A DNA stretch of 15,994 nt from an uncultured Oscillospiraceae bacterium (GTDB taxonomy: Bacteria; Bacillota; Clostridia; Oscillospirales; Ruminococcaceae): assembly GCA_910587465.1 (NCBI GenBank), contig CAJUMS010000014.1, positions 32,135-48,128 on the forward strand, written 5' to 3'. The position numbers were made by a program, and so were the translations under genes. Positions within the stretch are counted from its first letter, which is position 1. Each line of letters begins with the position of its first letter. Below, piece after piece: positions 8,101 through 15,508 of this stretch. Under the pieces are notes generated by a model that was given only the letters and a program-made list of their open reading frames with translations, was not told the DNA's origin and searched no databases.

Positions 8101-8156
8101 AATCGTCCGTAAAATATTGATTGCGCAGTGATGCTTTACAAAATGAACTATTCGGT

Positions 8157-8567
8157 TTAATATTCTGCTTTAGAATTAAATACAGTACCAATCCCATCGT
8201 TTACCCAAAAGGTATGTTTTGTACTAGCCCAAACCATTGTGCAGTTAGTAGGGGCGTTGATTTGGTGACCAATTCCTCCACCGCTTGCTTCAATCGGCTC
8301 AGCGAGGGTAGTAGTTACATAACCGGTTTGTTGATTTCTATGTTGGTAGGCTATTCCAAGCTCCAATTTAAAGTTGTATCTTGTCGGGTCTTCCTGAAAG
8401 CTTGAAGTGGAAAGGGACCGGGTTTCCGTTATAGATGTCGAATATTTAACAGGAATACCGTCAACATAACCTGTTCCGCTTGCCGCTCCGGCTGTCATAG
8501 CCATGTTGCCGAATGCCAGAATCATTGCAGATGCCCCTGCAACTATCCTTTTTGTGATTTTGTTCAT
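8157..8567 (-). CDS. Small secreted protein of unknown family (136 aa)
   Basis: The ATG at 8567 follows CAGGAGG at good spacing. A signal peptide (MNKITKRIVAGASAMILAFG, then NMAMTAGAA) should be cut around residue 29, leaving a mature protein of about 107 residues. The mature part is rich in Ser, Thr, Gly and aromatic residues with alternating polar/apolar stretches, suggesting beta structure, and has a single Cys (PTNCTMVW). No membrane segment, lipobox or sorting signal follows, so the protein is released or held non-covalently. It begins 22 nt after the other secreted-protein gene, so the two are co-transcribed. Its size, secretion and downstream ABC exporter are reminiscent of secreted bacteriocin loci, but I recognise no bacteriocin motif; the standard Sec signal means it should not need the ABC unit for export. 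No function is assigned. Confidence 0.75.
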   Translation of the reverse strand: MNKITKRIVAGASAMILAFGNMAMTAGAASGTGYVDGIPVKYSTSITETRSLSTSSFQEDPTRYNFKLELGIAYQHRNQQTGYVTTTLAEPIEASGGGIGHQINAPTNCTMVWASTKHTFWVNDGIGTVFNSKAEY

Positions 8568-8589
8568 AGTTAAATCCTCCTGTAATTTC

Positions 8590-9033
8590 TTAATTTACCG
8601 ATTTCTCATCACTGTAAACCGTGATAGTCTCGGTCTTGCCATCTTTGTTAGTCAAGGTGAATACCGATTCCACTCGGTATGTGCCGCTGCTAAGACCGAT
8701 TTTTGTTGTTGACAAATACAGCGAACTATCATTGACGGTTTTACTCGTCTTTGCGTCGTTCACATCTGTCCAAATCCACAAGCCCCAATACTTTTGAAGC
8801 GTTTGTGTAACCGTAATGCTTACAATATTTGCGCCGTATACTTGACTAGAACAATTCGCGGTTGACCCATCAATAACTAAAATTGATGTCGCATTGTTGG
8901 CGATTTCATACGCAGGTGAGATGTTTCTCGTAACAGCAAATGTAGTGTCGGTTTCCGCGAAAGCGGTCACGCTGAAAACCGAGCACAAACAAATCGCAGT
9001 TAGAAATAAAGCGGCAAAACTTTTTAGTTTCAT
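8590..9033 (-). CDS. Small secreted beta-sandwich-like protein (147 aa)
   Basis: The start is the ATG at 9033, which follows AAAGGAGG at 7 nt; the in-frame ATG at 9051 lies upstream of that ribosome binding site and was not used. A Sec signal peptide (MKLKSFAALFLTAICLCSVF, then SVTAFA) should be cleaved before ETDTT. The mature 121 residues have the strand pattern of a small family of secreted Firmicutes proteins: a Cys-containing strand (STANCSSQVYG), SITVTQTLQKYWGLWIWTDV, then a GTYRVESVFTLTNKDGKTET strand pair. One Cys remains in the mature protein. There is no anchor. It is the first gene after the sigma/anti-sigma pair, separated by a 108-nt gap with a possible own promoter. Likely a secreted effector, adhesive or signalling protein; not identified further. 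Confidence 0.75.
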   Translation of the reverse strand: MKLKSFAALFLTAICLCSVFSVTAFAETDTTFAVTRNISPAYEIANNATSILVIDGSTANCSSQVYGANIVSITVTQTLQKYWGLWIWTDVNDAKTSKTVNDSSLYLSTTKIGLSSGTYRVESVFTLTNKDGKTETITVYSDEKSVN

Positions 9034-9077
9034 TGGAATGCCTCCTTTCATAATATTCGAGAATTTTTAATCCTCTC

Positions 9078-9106
9078 ATAATATACTTCTGTTTTCAAAA
9101 GCAAAA
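9078..9106 (-). promoter_or_regulatory. Possible promoter for the secreted-protein genes
   Basis: On the minus strand TTTTGC (9101-9106), a 17-nt spacer and TATTAT (9078-9083) lie 45 nt upstream of the start codon at 9033. The -10 is good, the -35 is poor. An ECF-type promoter was looked for and no convincing GGAAC or TGAAAC-type -35 with CGT-type -10 was seen, so how the sigma factor acts here is open. Confidence 0.35.
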
Positions 9107-9141
9107 TACCATCCCAATATTTTAAAAAAATTACATGTTTT

Positions 9142-9852
9142 CTATTTTTTGGCACTTTTTGCCAAATTTACAAGCGTATCTTTGGGCAAATCGCCACCTA
9201 TTTCAATGATATAATCACCATTATCCCACACAAGTAGAGAAGAATTAAATTCATTTTCACTAAAATCTATGTACTGTCCAATGTGACCGTTAATATCCAC
9301 CTGATTTATGTTTTTATGTTCAGTATTGAAATTCGACGAATAGCTCTTTTTAACGTGCTGTGTTATGGCAAATGTTTCGTTGGTTGATAAATTAGTAAAT
9401 TTATTGTATTCTGCCATAGACGAGGAAATTGTTTCGACCAATTCAAAGCCCTCGGGAACTTCGGGCAGAAAATACTTATGCTCTATGGTTTGCGGGCAGT
9501 CATCTGTATTAACGACCGTAAGTTGAGTATAATCGTGATAAACTGTTCCGTGAAAATCTTTTGAAATGTAAACCGCTACCCAGCCTACAAGCAAGGTCAT
9601 AAGAACAATGATTAATACAGCAACAAACAGTTTTTGCCTTAGTGACAAGCTATGACTGTAAGCAGTTTCCTCAAAATGCCTTTTAGACTCTATTTGTTTG
9701 ATTTTATTAACATTCCTTGTATAACGCACAAATATCCGCTTCATATTAAGTTTGTGCTTTATTGAAAAATTGTGTTCGGGAGCGTTGTCATACTGTTCGT
9801 ATTCACGTCTGTAAGACTCTGCAACAATCTCTTCTAAGATATTTTCATTCAT
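9142..9852 (-). CDS. DUF4367-type membrane protein, probable anti-sigma factor
   Basis: This 236-residue protein has one membrane helix (about residues 75-96, FVAVLIIVLMTLLVGWVAVY). The N-terminal 70 residues are charged and helical and should lie in the cytosol. The C-terminal part outside carries features of the DUF4367 domain: YFLPEVPEGFELVE early, then NGHIGQYIDF and DNGDYIIEIGGDLPKDTLVN near the end. Proteins of this layout next to an ECF sigma factor usually bind and hold it until an outside signal arrives. Its ATG overlaps the sigma stop codon (ATGA), the usual sign of translational coupling. No zinc-binding HxxxCxxC motif is seen in the cytosolic part, so it is not a ZAS-type anti-sigma. 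The role is inferred from domain and position. Confidence 0.8.
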   Translation of the reverse strand: MNENILEEIVAESYRREYEQYDNAPEHNFSIKHKLNMKRIFVRYTRNVNKIKQIESKRHFEETAYSHSLSLRQKLFVAVLIIVLMTLLVGWVAVYISKDFHGTVYHDYTQLTVVNTDDCPQTIEHKYFLPEVPEGFELVETISSSMAEYNKFTNLSTNETFAITQHVKKSYSSNFNTEHKNINQVDINGHIGQYIDFSENEFNSSLLVWDNGDYIIEIGGDLPKDTLVNLAKSAKK

Positions 9853-10403
9853 AAGTTATTTATCCTTTTAGAAACAAATTCCTTTATTGATTTTCTCGCA
9901 AGGTATAGCCGCCAATTTGCAGCTTTTTTGGAAATATTTAATTTTGAAGCCGTCTCATCTATTGAGATTTTGACAAAGCAAGTGAGTATCAGAACATTTC
10001 GCTGCAAAGGCGGCAATTTGTCCACAAACTCCACCAATTCATCTCGAGAAATATCTTCCAACAGTCTGTCATCAAGCGAGATATCTGAGCTGTCGGTTAT
10101 TTCTTCTTCATCTATATCTGTCATAACATATTTGTTTTTAGAGTTAAATATGTCAATAGCAATATTTCTGACCATTACATTAACATATGCAATTCTTCTT
10201 TTTTCAAGCTGAATGTTAAAAAATCTGTCGGGCTTATCAGAAATCCTCGAAAACGCTTCTTGTACTGCGTCCTCTGCATCCTCCTTGTTATGTAATCTGG
10301 AAAACGCAATGGAATAAAGCTTATTTTTGTGATTTATATAAAACTCTGCTAACTCGTTGCGTTGATTTTCGTCCTCGATTACAGAGAAAGTGAAGTCGAG
10401 CAT
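9849..10403 (-). CDS. ECF-type RNA polymerase sigma factor
   Basis: The 184-residue protein has the two ECF domains. Region 2 spans about residues 17-85 with the core-binding pattern DAEDAVQEAFSRI; region 4 spans about 118-175 with LPPLQRNVLILTCFVKISIDETASKLNISKKAANWRLYLAR, a helix-turn-helix that should read the -35 element. An acidic linker (TDIDEEEITDSSDISLDD) joins them. The ATG at 10403 follows TTTTGGAGG with good spacing. It should redirect RNA polymerase to a small regulon, most likely including the secreted and lipoprotein genes downstream. Its own promoter looks housekeeping rather than ECF-type, so it is probably made at a basal level and controlled by the membrane protein encoded next to it. 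Confidence 0.9.
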   Translation of the reverse strand: MLDFTFSVIEDENQRNELAEFYINHKNKLYSIAFSRLHNKEDAEDAVQEAFSRISDKPDRFFNIQLEKRRIAYVNVMVRNIAIDIFNSKNKYVMTDIDEEEITDSSDISLDDRLLEDISRDELVEFVDKLPPLQRNVLILTCFVKISIDETASKLNISKKAANWRLYLARKSIKEFVSKRINNL

Positions 10404-10448
10404 AAGATAATACCTCCAAAACCATCATAATAAATACCATTTTGTTAT

Positions 10449-10477
10449 ATTATAACACAAAATGTCAGATTTTGCAA
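10449..10477 (-). promoter_or_regulatory. Strong sigma-70/sigma-A promoter for the sigma-factor gene
   Basis: On the minus strand TTGCAA (10472-10477), a 17-nt spacer and TATAAT (10449-10454) are present, and TGT directly before TATAAT makes an extended -10. The -10 is consensus and ends 46 nt before the start codon at 10403. This is the clearest promoter in the window and would drive the sigma/anti-sigma pair. Confidence 0.8.
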
Positions 10478-10671
10478 GTATAAACGTGGAGATACCTTTA
10501 CCATTAGAAAGACTAGAGATAATTTAGTAATTTTATATACGCTTGGTTAAGTAGCCCAATATCATTATGAAATAAAAAAGTCAAAATAATCCATAAATAT
10601 TTAAGTTCTTTCCGTAAATTCTTCGGTTAATAAAGGAACAAGTAAGGATTTGTACGAAAGAGGATGTATGA

Positions 10672-11763
10672 ATGACAGAGCGAACATATATCGCCATAGA
10701 CCTTAAATCGTTCTATGCTTCAGTTGAGTGCGTAGAACGCCAGCTCGACCTGCTGAACACTAACCTTATTGTCGCGGACGAGAGCCGTACCGAGAAAACA
10801 ATTGTTCTCGCCGTTTCCCCCTCACTCAAGGCTTACGGACTGCCAGGCAGACCTCGGCTATTCGAGGTTATCCAACAAGTCGAAAAAGTAAACAATCAGC
10901 GATTATATCAGTTGAGAAAGATAAACCGCAACTATTCGCTTCAATTAGGAGAACCGTCACATTTCGCAAGCGAACTGTATAGCAATCCTAGCCTAAAGGT
11001 GGACTACATTATCGCGCCGCCGCGAATGAAGTATTACATCGAATATAGCACGAAAATCTATGAAGTCTACTTAAAGTGTATCTCCGAGGAAGATATTGTC
11101 GTATACTCGATTGACAAGGTTTTTATGGACGTGACGAATTACCTTGTGATGTACAAGCAGACCGCTCACGAACTAGCAATGACGATTATCCGCGACGTTC
11201 TCAAAACAACGAGCATAACCGCAATGGCGGGTATCAACACAAAACTGTATCTTGCGAAAAATGCAATGGATATTGTAGCAAAGAAAATGCCGCCTGATAA
11301 AGACGGTGTTCGCATAGCGGAACTTGATGAGGATTTTTCAATCGAGGAAGGCGATGTAGAGTGCTTTTTGGCGCACTTTTTCTACAAGCATTTTGATAAT
11401 GAATTGATTTATAACAAGAGAAGATTTAAGGACGGGCTTGGATTTATCAACGGCTTTGAATGGTATCTCACTTACAATTTCTTTACTTATGAAAGCGTAA
11501 GGGCTTTAGCCGAGGACATAGATAGTGTAGCAGAACTTTTGAAAGCGGATTTTGACAATCCCGCTCTTACAGATGCGAAGAAGTCCTTTTCAATTTTCTA
11601 TATGTGTCCGAGTGACGATAAGGGCTACATAGAGGTAAATTCGGCAAGTATCAGGAAACATATTGACGTGGTGATAGATTTCTATAAACGCTTTGCAAAT
11701 CGTATTTTGAAAATGCTTGACAATAACCCCGATACTGATTTGATTTCGATCATGGATCCCTAA
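10672..11763 (+). CDS. Chimeric Y-family DNA polymerase (UmuC/DinB-like head, unrelated tail), likely inactive
   Basis: Residues 1-220 match the N-terminal part of Firmicutes UmuC-type Y-family polymerases: AIDLKSFYASVECVER with catalytic Asp10, KAYGLPGRPRLFE, and AGINTKLYLAKNAMD followed by VAKKMPPDKDGVRIAELDE. The catalytic SIDE motif reads YSIDKVFMDVT, so the essential Glu is Lys149 (AAG at 11116-11118; one base from GAG). From residue 221 the family sequence stops; the helix-hairpin-helix and little-finger domains are absent. They are replaced by about 143 residues (CFLAHFFYKHFDNELIYNKR, later FEWYLTYNFFTYESV and DTDLISIMDP) that look like the end of a different, unrecognised protein. Both changes argue against polymerase activity. 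The ATG at 10672 follows AGAGGA at 7 nt. A YolD-like gene follows 25 nt after the stop codon, as is usual for these polymerases. Confidence 0.8.
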   Translation: MTERTYIAIDLKSFYASVECVERQLDLLNTNLIVADESRTEKTIVLAVSPSLKAYGLPGRPRLFEVIQQVEKVNNQRLYQLRKINRNYSLQLGEPSHFASELYSNPSLKVDYIIAPPRMKYYIEYSTKIYEVYLKCISEEDIVVYSIDKVFMDVTNYLVMYKQTAHELAMTIIRDVLKTTSITAMAGINTKLYLAKNAMDIVAKKMPPDKDGVRIAELDEDFSIEEGDVECFLAHFFYKHFDNELIYNKRRFKDGLGFINGFEWYLTYNFFTYESVRALAEDIDSVAELLKADFDNPALTDAKKSFSIFYMCPSDDKGYIEVNSASIRKHIDVVIDFYKRFANRILKMLDNNPDTDLISIMDP

Positions 11764-11788
11764 CATCGGATAAATAAGGAACGATTTT

Positions 11789-12115
11789 ATGAACAAGTAC
11801 GAAAGCATAATCAACCACTCCCGTACCAAAAGCAACCGCTCTAAAATGTCAATGCACGACCGCGCGGCGCAATTTTCACCGTTTGCCGCGCTGACGGGTC
11901 ACGAGGACGCTATTAGCGAAACGGTGCGGAGGGTAGACCGAAAGATTAAACTTTCGGAAGAAGAAAAAGAGGGCGGTTCTTATGTCACCGTTCGGGGAGT
12001 GGTCAAGAATATTAACACGATTGAAAGAAACATCACTTTGACGGACGGTACTGCTATTCTGTTTGATGATGTTCTTGAAATTAGTGGAGATTTGTTTAAC
12101 GGTATCTACGAATAG
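11789..12115 (+). CDS. YolD-like protein with internal deletion
   Basis: The 108-residue product starts with the hallmark of YolD-like proteins, MHDRAAQFSPFAALTGHEDAI at about residues 22-42 with ETVRR following, and ends with their usual GGSYVTVRGVVKNI...LTDG..I.FDDVLEI strand set. The middle of the family (a helical stretch of roughly 40 residues ending in a TYFxPD-type strand) is missing: KIKLSEEE runs straight into KEGGSYV near residues 53-62. The frame is kept, so a shortened protein may still be made. A ribosome binding site AAGGAA precedes the ATG. YolD-like genes normally sit beside Y-family polymerase genes and are linked to SOS-type mutagenesis, which fits the gene upstream. Confidence 0.8.
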   Translation: MNKYESIINHSRTKSNRSKMSMHDRAAQFSPFAALTGHEDAISETVRRVDRKIKLSEEEKEGGSYVTVRGVVKNINTIERNITLTDGTAILFDDVLEISGDLFNGIYE

Positions 12116-12126
12116 AGAGTGAAATA

Positions 12127-12501
12127 GTGAACGTAAAGACAATAACGGAAATCTCATACGTGGCTTTTGAACATTTTAACCGCATGACCAAAACCAACTA
12201 TACATCCGACAACGTTAAACTTGCTTTCTATGATAATTTGGACATGGATAAACAGTATGAAAGGTTTTGTGAGGAATATTTTCCCGATAGGCTTATGGAC
12301 AACAACGAGTTATGGAACGCTCTTGCTTCTGCTTTTACGGGGAAAGATTTTGACGGCATTATGATAAGAAGAGATTTTTCGGGCGGTCAAAGTGACCTCT
12401 TTACAGTCGTTCCTCACGAATTATCGCATATTTGGTGTACTCTTAACGAGATACACACGGGTGATTTTTACGATAGATACCGTGCGTTAAGTATCTTCTG
12501 A
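12127..12501 (+). CDS. Truncated HExxH (zinc peptidase-like) protein
   Basis: A GTG start at 12127 gives 124 residues; AGAGAG upstream is a weak ribosome binding site. The protein has a helical N-terminal part (FEHFNRMTKTNYTSDNVKLA) and an HELSH motif at about residues 98-102, inside VVPHELSHIWCTLNEI, the zinc-binding signature of gluzincin-like peptidases. A third zinc ligand would be expected further downstream, but the frame ends about 20 residues later, in DFYDRYRALSIF. The last few codons belong to the neighbouring methylase/helicase fragment read on the opposite strand, so the true 3' end has been lost at a junction near 12476. It lies 11 nt after the YolD-like stop codon and is probably co-transcribed. 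I do not recognise the family. Confidence 0.65.
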   Translation: MNVKTITEISYVAFEHFNRMTKTNYTSDNVKLAFYDNLDMDKQYERFCEEYFPDRLMDNNELWNALASAFTGKDFDGIMIRRDFSGGQSDLFTVVPHELSHIWCTLNEIHTGDFYDRYRALSIF

Positions 12502-14699
12502 TACGTTTCCAGCTGTGCATCCAAGCAGTTGTTTTCCTGCGCCGTAAGTATCGTGCGGAACGTCTGCCTCAGCTCACCCAGCGCGCGTATTCTGTCAAGC
12601 GATTTTCCCGTAAGCGCATTTCCGTTCTTGTCGGCGGTTTCGGTCATAATGTTGTTTTCGCGGAAGTACATCTTGCCGTCCACCTCCGCAAACGTGAAAT
12701 TTCGCACGTCCTCTGTCGCGGCGATAACTCCCGCCTCGGCATTTCGCTGTTCGCTGTGCTTGCGAATAGCGTTGTTTGTTTTCAGATTTGCGACCGCCGC
12801 TTCAAGCTGCTGTTTCAAGTCCGCGCCCTCAATAGGCACACAGGCGGTTTCGTTCGGGTTTCCGTACAGCGAGAACTCCAACCCCTGTTTCATCGTACCG
12901 AGTACCATTTCGGGGTGGTCAATAAAATACTGATTAACGGGAACGCCGTTGTTATCCTTTGCGATATAGCACCAATCGGGCATTTCCACAGCCACTTTTT
13001 CGCGTTTCTGCAGGAACAGAATATCCGTTGTGACCTCCGTTCCAGCGTTAGCCTTAAACGCGTTATTCGGCAGACGGATTGCGCCTATTAAATCGGCGCG
13101 TCTTGCCAGATACTCCCGCACCTTTGGATTTTTCTTGTCAAGAGTGCCTTTTGTGGTTATAAGCGCGGCAACACCGCCGGGTGCAAGTCTGTCGAGCGTT
13201 TTTGCGAGAAAATAGTCGTGAATAAAGAATTTTTCTCGGTTATAGCGTTTATCCGACACGGGGTAAGAGTCGAACGGCACGTTTCCGACCGCCGCGTCGA
13301 AGAAGTTGTCGGAAAAGTCGGTTTTCTCAAAGCCCTTGACCTGTACGTCCGCATTTTGATAAAGCTGCTATGCAATGCGTCCCGTTATGCTGTCGAGTTC
13401 CACACCGCTCAAATGACTGTTCTTTCGGATTTCTTCGTGCATTGCGCCGAAAAAGTTGCCAACGCCCATAGCAGGCTCCAGAATATTGCCGCCCTCAAAT
13501 CCGAGGTTCTGTAAGCCCTTGTAAATCGCGTTAATTACCGTAGGCGTGGTGTAGTGCGCGTTCAGCGTAGAGCCTTTCGCCGCCGCGTATTCCTCATCGG
13601 TGAGCAGCTCCTTTAACCGTTGATATTCCTTCGTCCAAGCCTTGTTATTCGGGTCGAACGCCTGTGACAAGCCGCCCCAACCGACATAGCCCGCGAGAAT
13701 TTTCTGCTCATCGGGTTCGGCATTGTGCGCTCTGAACATATCCGCGGCAAGGTGAAGATTACGGCTTTCAATACGCTTCAGCATTTCAATCGCCGCGATA
13801 TTTGCCGCAAATTTCTCTTTTGCGCCGCCGACACCGAGGTTCTCATCGGTTATCGTGTAGTCAATTTTGGTGATTGCCGTTTTCGCAATCTTATTTATTT
13901 TTTCGGACATATCCCCGTCCCGCGCCTGTTCGGGAATTTCCTCGCGCTCATAGCTGTCGGTTCTCGGCGAGAGGTCGATAACGATGTCTTTCAGCTTCGG
14001 CATTTCTCCCGACGATAAAACGGAAAACGCGCTCTCCGTTTGTTCCTCGTTTCTGAGAATGTCATAGAGAGCGCGTTTAACGCGGTTTATTTTCGCTTGA
14101 TTGCTTTGCCAATCAGCCATTTTCGCGCCCTCAAAGGCGTTGTAAAGCCGTTCGTCGGTATCCGCGGGAAAGGTTTTCGCCAATTCCTTGATAAGCGGAT
14201 TTGTAATCTCGGCGGTCTGCTGTTTTTCTTCGCCGCGCTCCTGCTTGTGAACAGGCGGTCTTACCTTGATTGAAAACAGCCTGTTTTCCTCGGTATGCTC
14301 CGTTCCTTTGCGATAGGCGGTACAAACTCCGTTTGCAAATCCCCAATCGGACGCTTTCTCCCAAGGCAGATACGAACCGCGCCCGTGATTTGCCAACGTG
14401 GTTTTTTCATCATCGGGCGCGTCGGGACGAATACTGTAAATCGCCACCGTATCCGCTTCTTTTACCCGCCGCCATTGATTAACAACATCGCCGCGAATAT
14501 ATGATGTAATTTCAAATTCCGCGCCGACCGTAAGTGCGCGTTTAAGCTGTGCGAGATTTTTTATATCAACAGGTGGTTCTTCTGTTTGTTTGGGCGCGGT
14601 GAGTGTTTCTGTGTGCTCCTGTTTAACGGTTTGTTCCTCCGTCGGTTCAAGCTCGTTTTCTTCGGACGTGATACGTTTTGCCTCACGAGTAATGACATA
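12468..14699 (-). pseudogene. ICE-type N6-adenine DNA methylase/helicase, central fragment with a nonsense codon
   Basis: One minus-strand frame is coding-like from 14699 to 12468 and is broken only by a TAG at 13368-13370, where the family has Lys (GRIA-stop-QLYQNADVQVKGFE). It belongs to the giant (often over 2000 residues) methylase/helicase proteins of conjugative elements. Visible parts, in order, are a linker domain (NLAQLKRALTVGAEFEITSY...SIRPD), methylase motif I (ILEPAMGVGNFF), GVELDSITGRIA, the NPPF-like catalytic motif as AAVGNVPF, then FFIHDYFLAKTLDRLAPGG, AALITTKGT and RLPNNAFKANAGTEVTTDI. There is no proper start: the frame opens at a TGA upstream and has no ATG with a ribosome binding site. 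The helicase part is lost; the frame ends at ILNARY, where the family goes on for over 1000 residues. Two apparent genes here (GTG at 14447; GTG at 13280) are pieces of this one frame. Confidence 0.9.
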
Positions 14700-15174
14700 T
14701 CATCGGGGTAGATACCCTTTCGTTTACTCGATGTGACCCAGCACTACCGTTTCCATTATCTCTCTGTCCGCTGTCATACCGAATGTGTTCTCCCACGCTA
14801 TCAACCCCGTGAACTCTGTCGAACAAGGTTTTTTTCGCGTACTGCGTCTTGAGCGTTTGCCGCAGCTCCCACGCTTTGCTATCTATCTGTCGGGGTATCA
14901 GTTTCCACAGTAGTCGCCCTTGAAGCGACGGTATCCGTTCGGGGTGCATTTCCTCCATTAGCTTGCGCCACTTCTCGCCCCACTGTCCTATCGGCTCGTT
15001 CATAAGTTCCTGTTCCTTCTCTGTCAGACCGAGTTTCATCTGCTCCATATACACGAACGTTGTCGAGTCGAGCTTGTACGTTCTGCCGTTTTTCGTCTTG
15101 GTTTCGGGATAGAACTTCTTGTCCTCCTCGCACCAGAAGCTCTGATCGCACCATATCTGCTTTACTTCTGCCAT
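14683..15174 (-). CDS. TnpV-like transposon protein, possibly truncated
   Basis: The 163-residue frame has a central part resembling TnpV proteins of Clostridia mobile elements: LTEKEQELMNEPIGQWGEKW, then RKLMEEMHPERIPSLQGRLL, then PRQIDSKAWELRQTLKTQYA. The N-terminal part (MAEVKQIWCDQSFWCEEDKK, then GRTYKLDSTTF) and the Arg/Gly-rich C-terminal part (about 118-163) are not recognised. The ATG at 15174 has no good ribosome binding site and lies just inside the junction with a VirB4 fragment, and the stop codon falls at the junction with the methylase fragment near 14690. Both ends may therefore be artefacts of rearrangement. TnpV's biochemical role is not established. The family call rests on pattern only. 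Confidence 0.5.
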   Translation of the reverse strand: MAEVKQIWCDQSFWCEEDKKFYPETKTKNGRTYKLDSTTFVYMEQMKLGLTEKEQELMNEPIGQWGEKWRKLMEEMHPERIPSLQGRLLWKLIPRQIDSKAWELRQTLKTQYAKKTLFDRVHGVDSVGEHIRYDSGQRDNGNGSAGSHRVNERVSTPMICHYS

Positions 15175-15177
15175 AAT

Positions 15178-15508
15178 CTACCGTCATTTCCAAAGGCTTT
15201 AGCTGCTTGCCCAAATCCTTGATATCGTAGACCACCACGCGATTGTTTGCGTCTGCGTTTGACGGATAGGAGAATATCTTCATAGAGCCGTTGACATACA
15301 GCTCAAGCGACATATACAGCGGCTTGGCTTCTTCCGACTGCTGTTTGCTCAGGATTTCATAGTAGTCCCTGGACGTAGGCATTGCGGTCGTATTGCCGAG
15401 CAGAAAGTCGCGGTACACTTCGTGCAAGCAGTTATCGATTATGTTTTTCTGTTCGGGAGAAATTCCGCTTTTACCCATAATGGTTTTAAAAAATGATAAG
15501 AACGCGTT
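15178..15508 (-). pseudogene. VirB4/TraE-type conjugation ATPase fragment
   Basis: About 110 residues match the stretch of VirB4-type ATPases just before the motor core: AFLSFFKTIMGKSGISPEQK, IIDNCLHEVYRDFLLGN, MPTSRDYYEILSKQ, LSLELYVNGSMKIF and NNRVVVYDIKDLGKQLKPLEM. In intact proteins this continues into the Walker B/DEMH region; here it stops at TV near 15180 and the frame runs on into the antisense of the TnpV-like segment. Upstream (higher coordinates) it ends near 15500 against the VirD4 fragment on the other strand. There is no start codon or Walker A motif (the latter lies N-terminal to this piece). It is a leftover from an integrative conjugative element's type IV secretion genes. 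Confidence 0.85.

Noticed and set aside
8039..8197. Longer start for the Cys/His lipoprotein at 8197
   Set aside because: It would run through the perfect hairpin and place the lipoprotein signal peptide internally; the ATG at 8038 has a strong GGAGG.
9142..9172. TTGGCA/TGCCAA stem at the end of the anti-sigma gene as a terminator
   Set aside because: On the gene's strand it is followed by an A-rich, not T-rich, stretch; the stem is only 6 bp and inside the last codons.
10678..10692. GCGAACATATATCGC resembling a Firmicutes LexA box before the polymerase
   Set aside because: Only one half-site fits and it lies inside the coding sequence after the start codon.
12529..13215. Plus-strand open frames within the methylase fragment
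   Set aside because: They are opposite-strand shadows of well-recognised methylase sequence.
14879..15170. Continuation of the VirB4 frame past 15178 as a long Arg/Glu/Thr-rich tail
   Set aside because: After the junction the frame is a +1 shadow of the TnpV-like gene; it shows no VirB4 similarity and has biased low-complexity composition.
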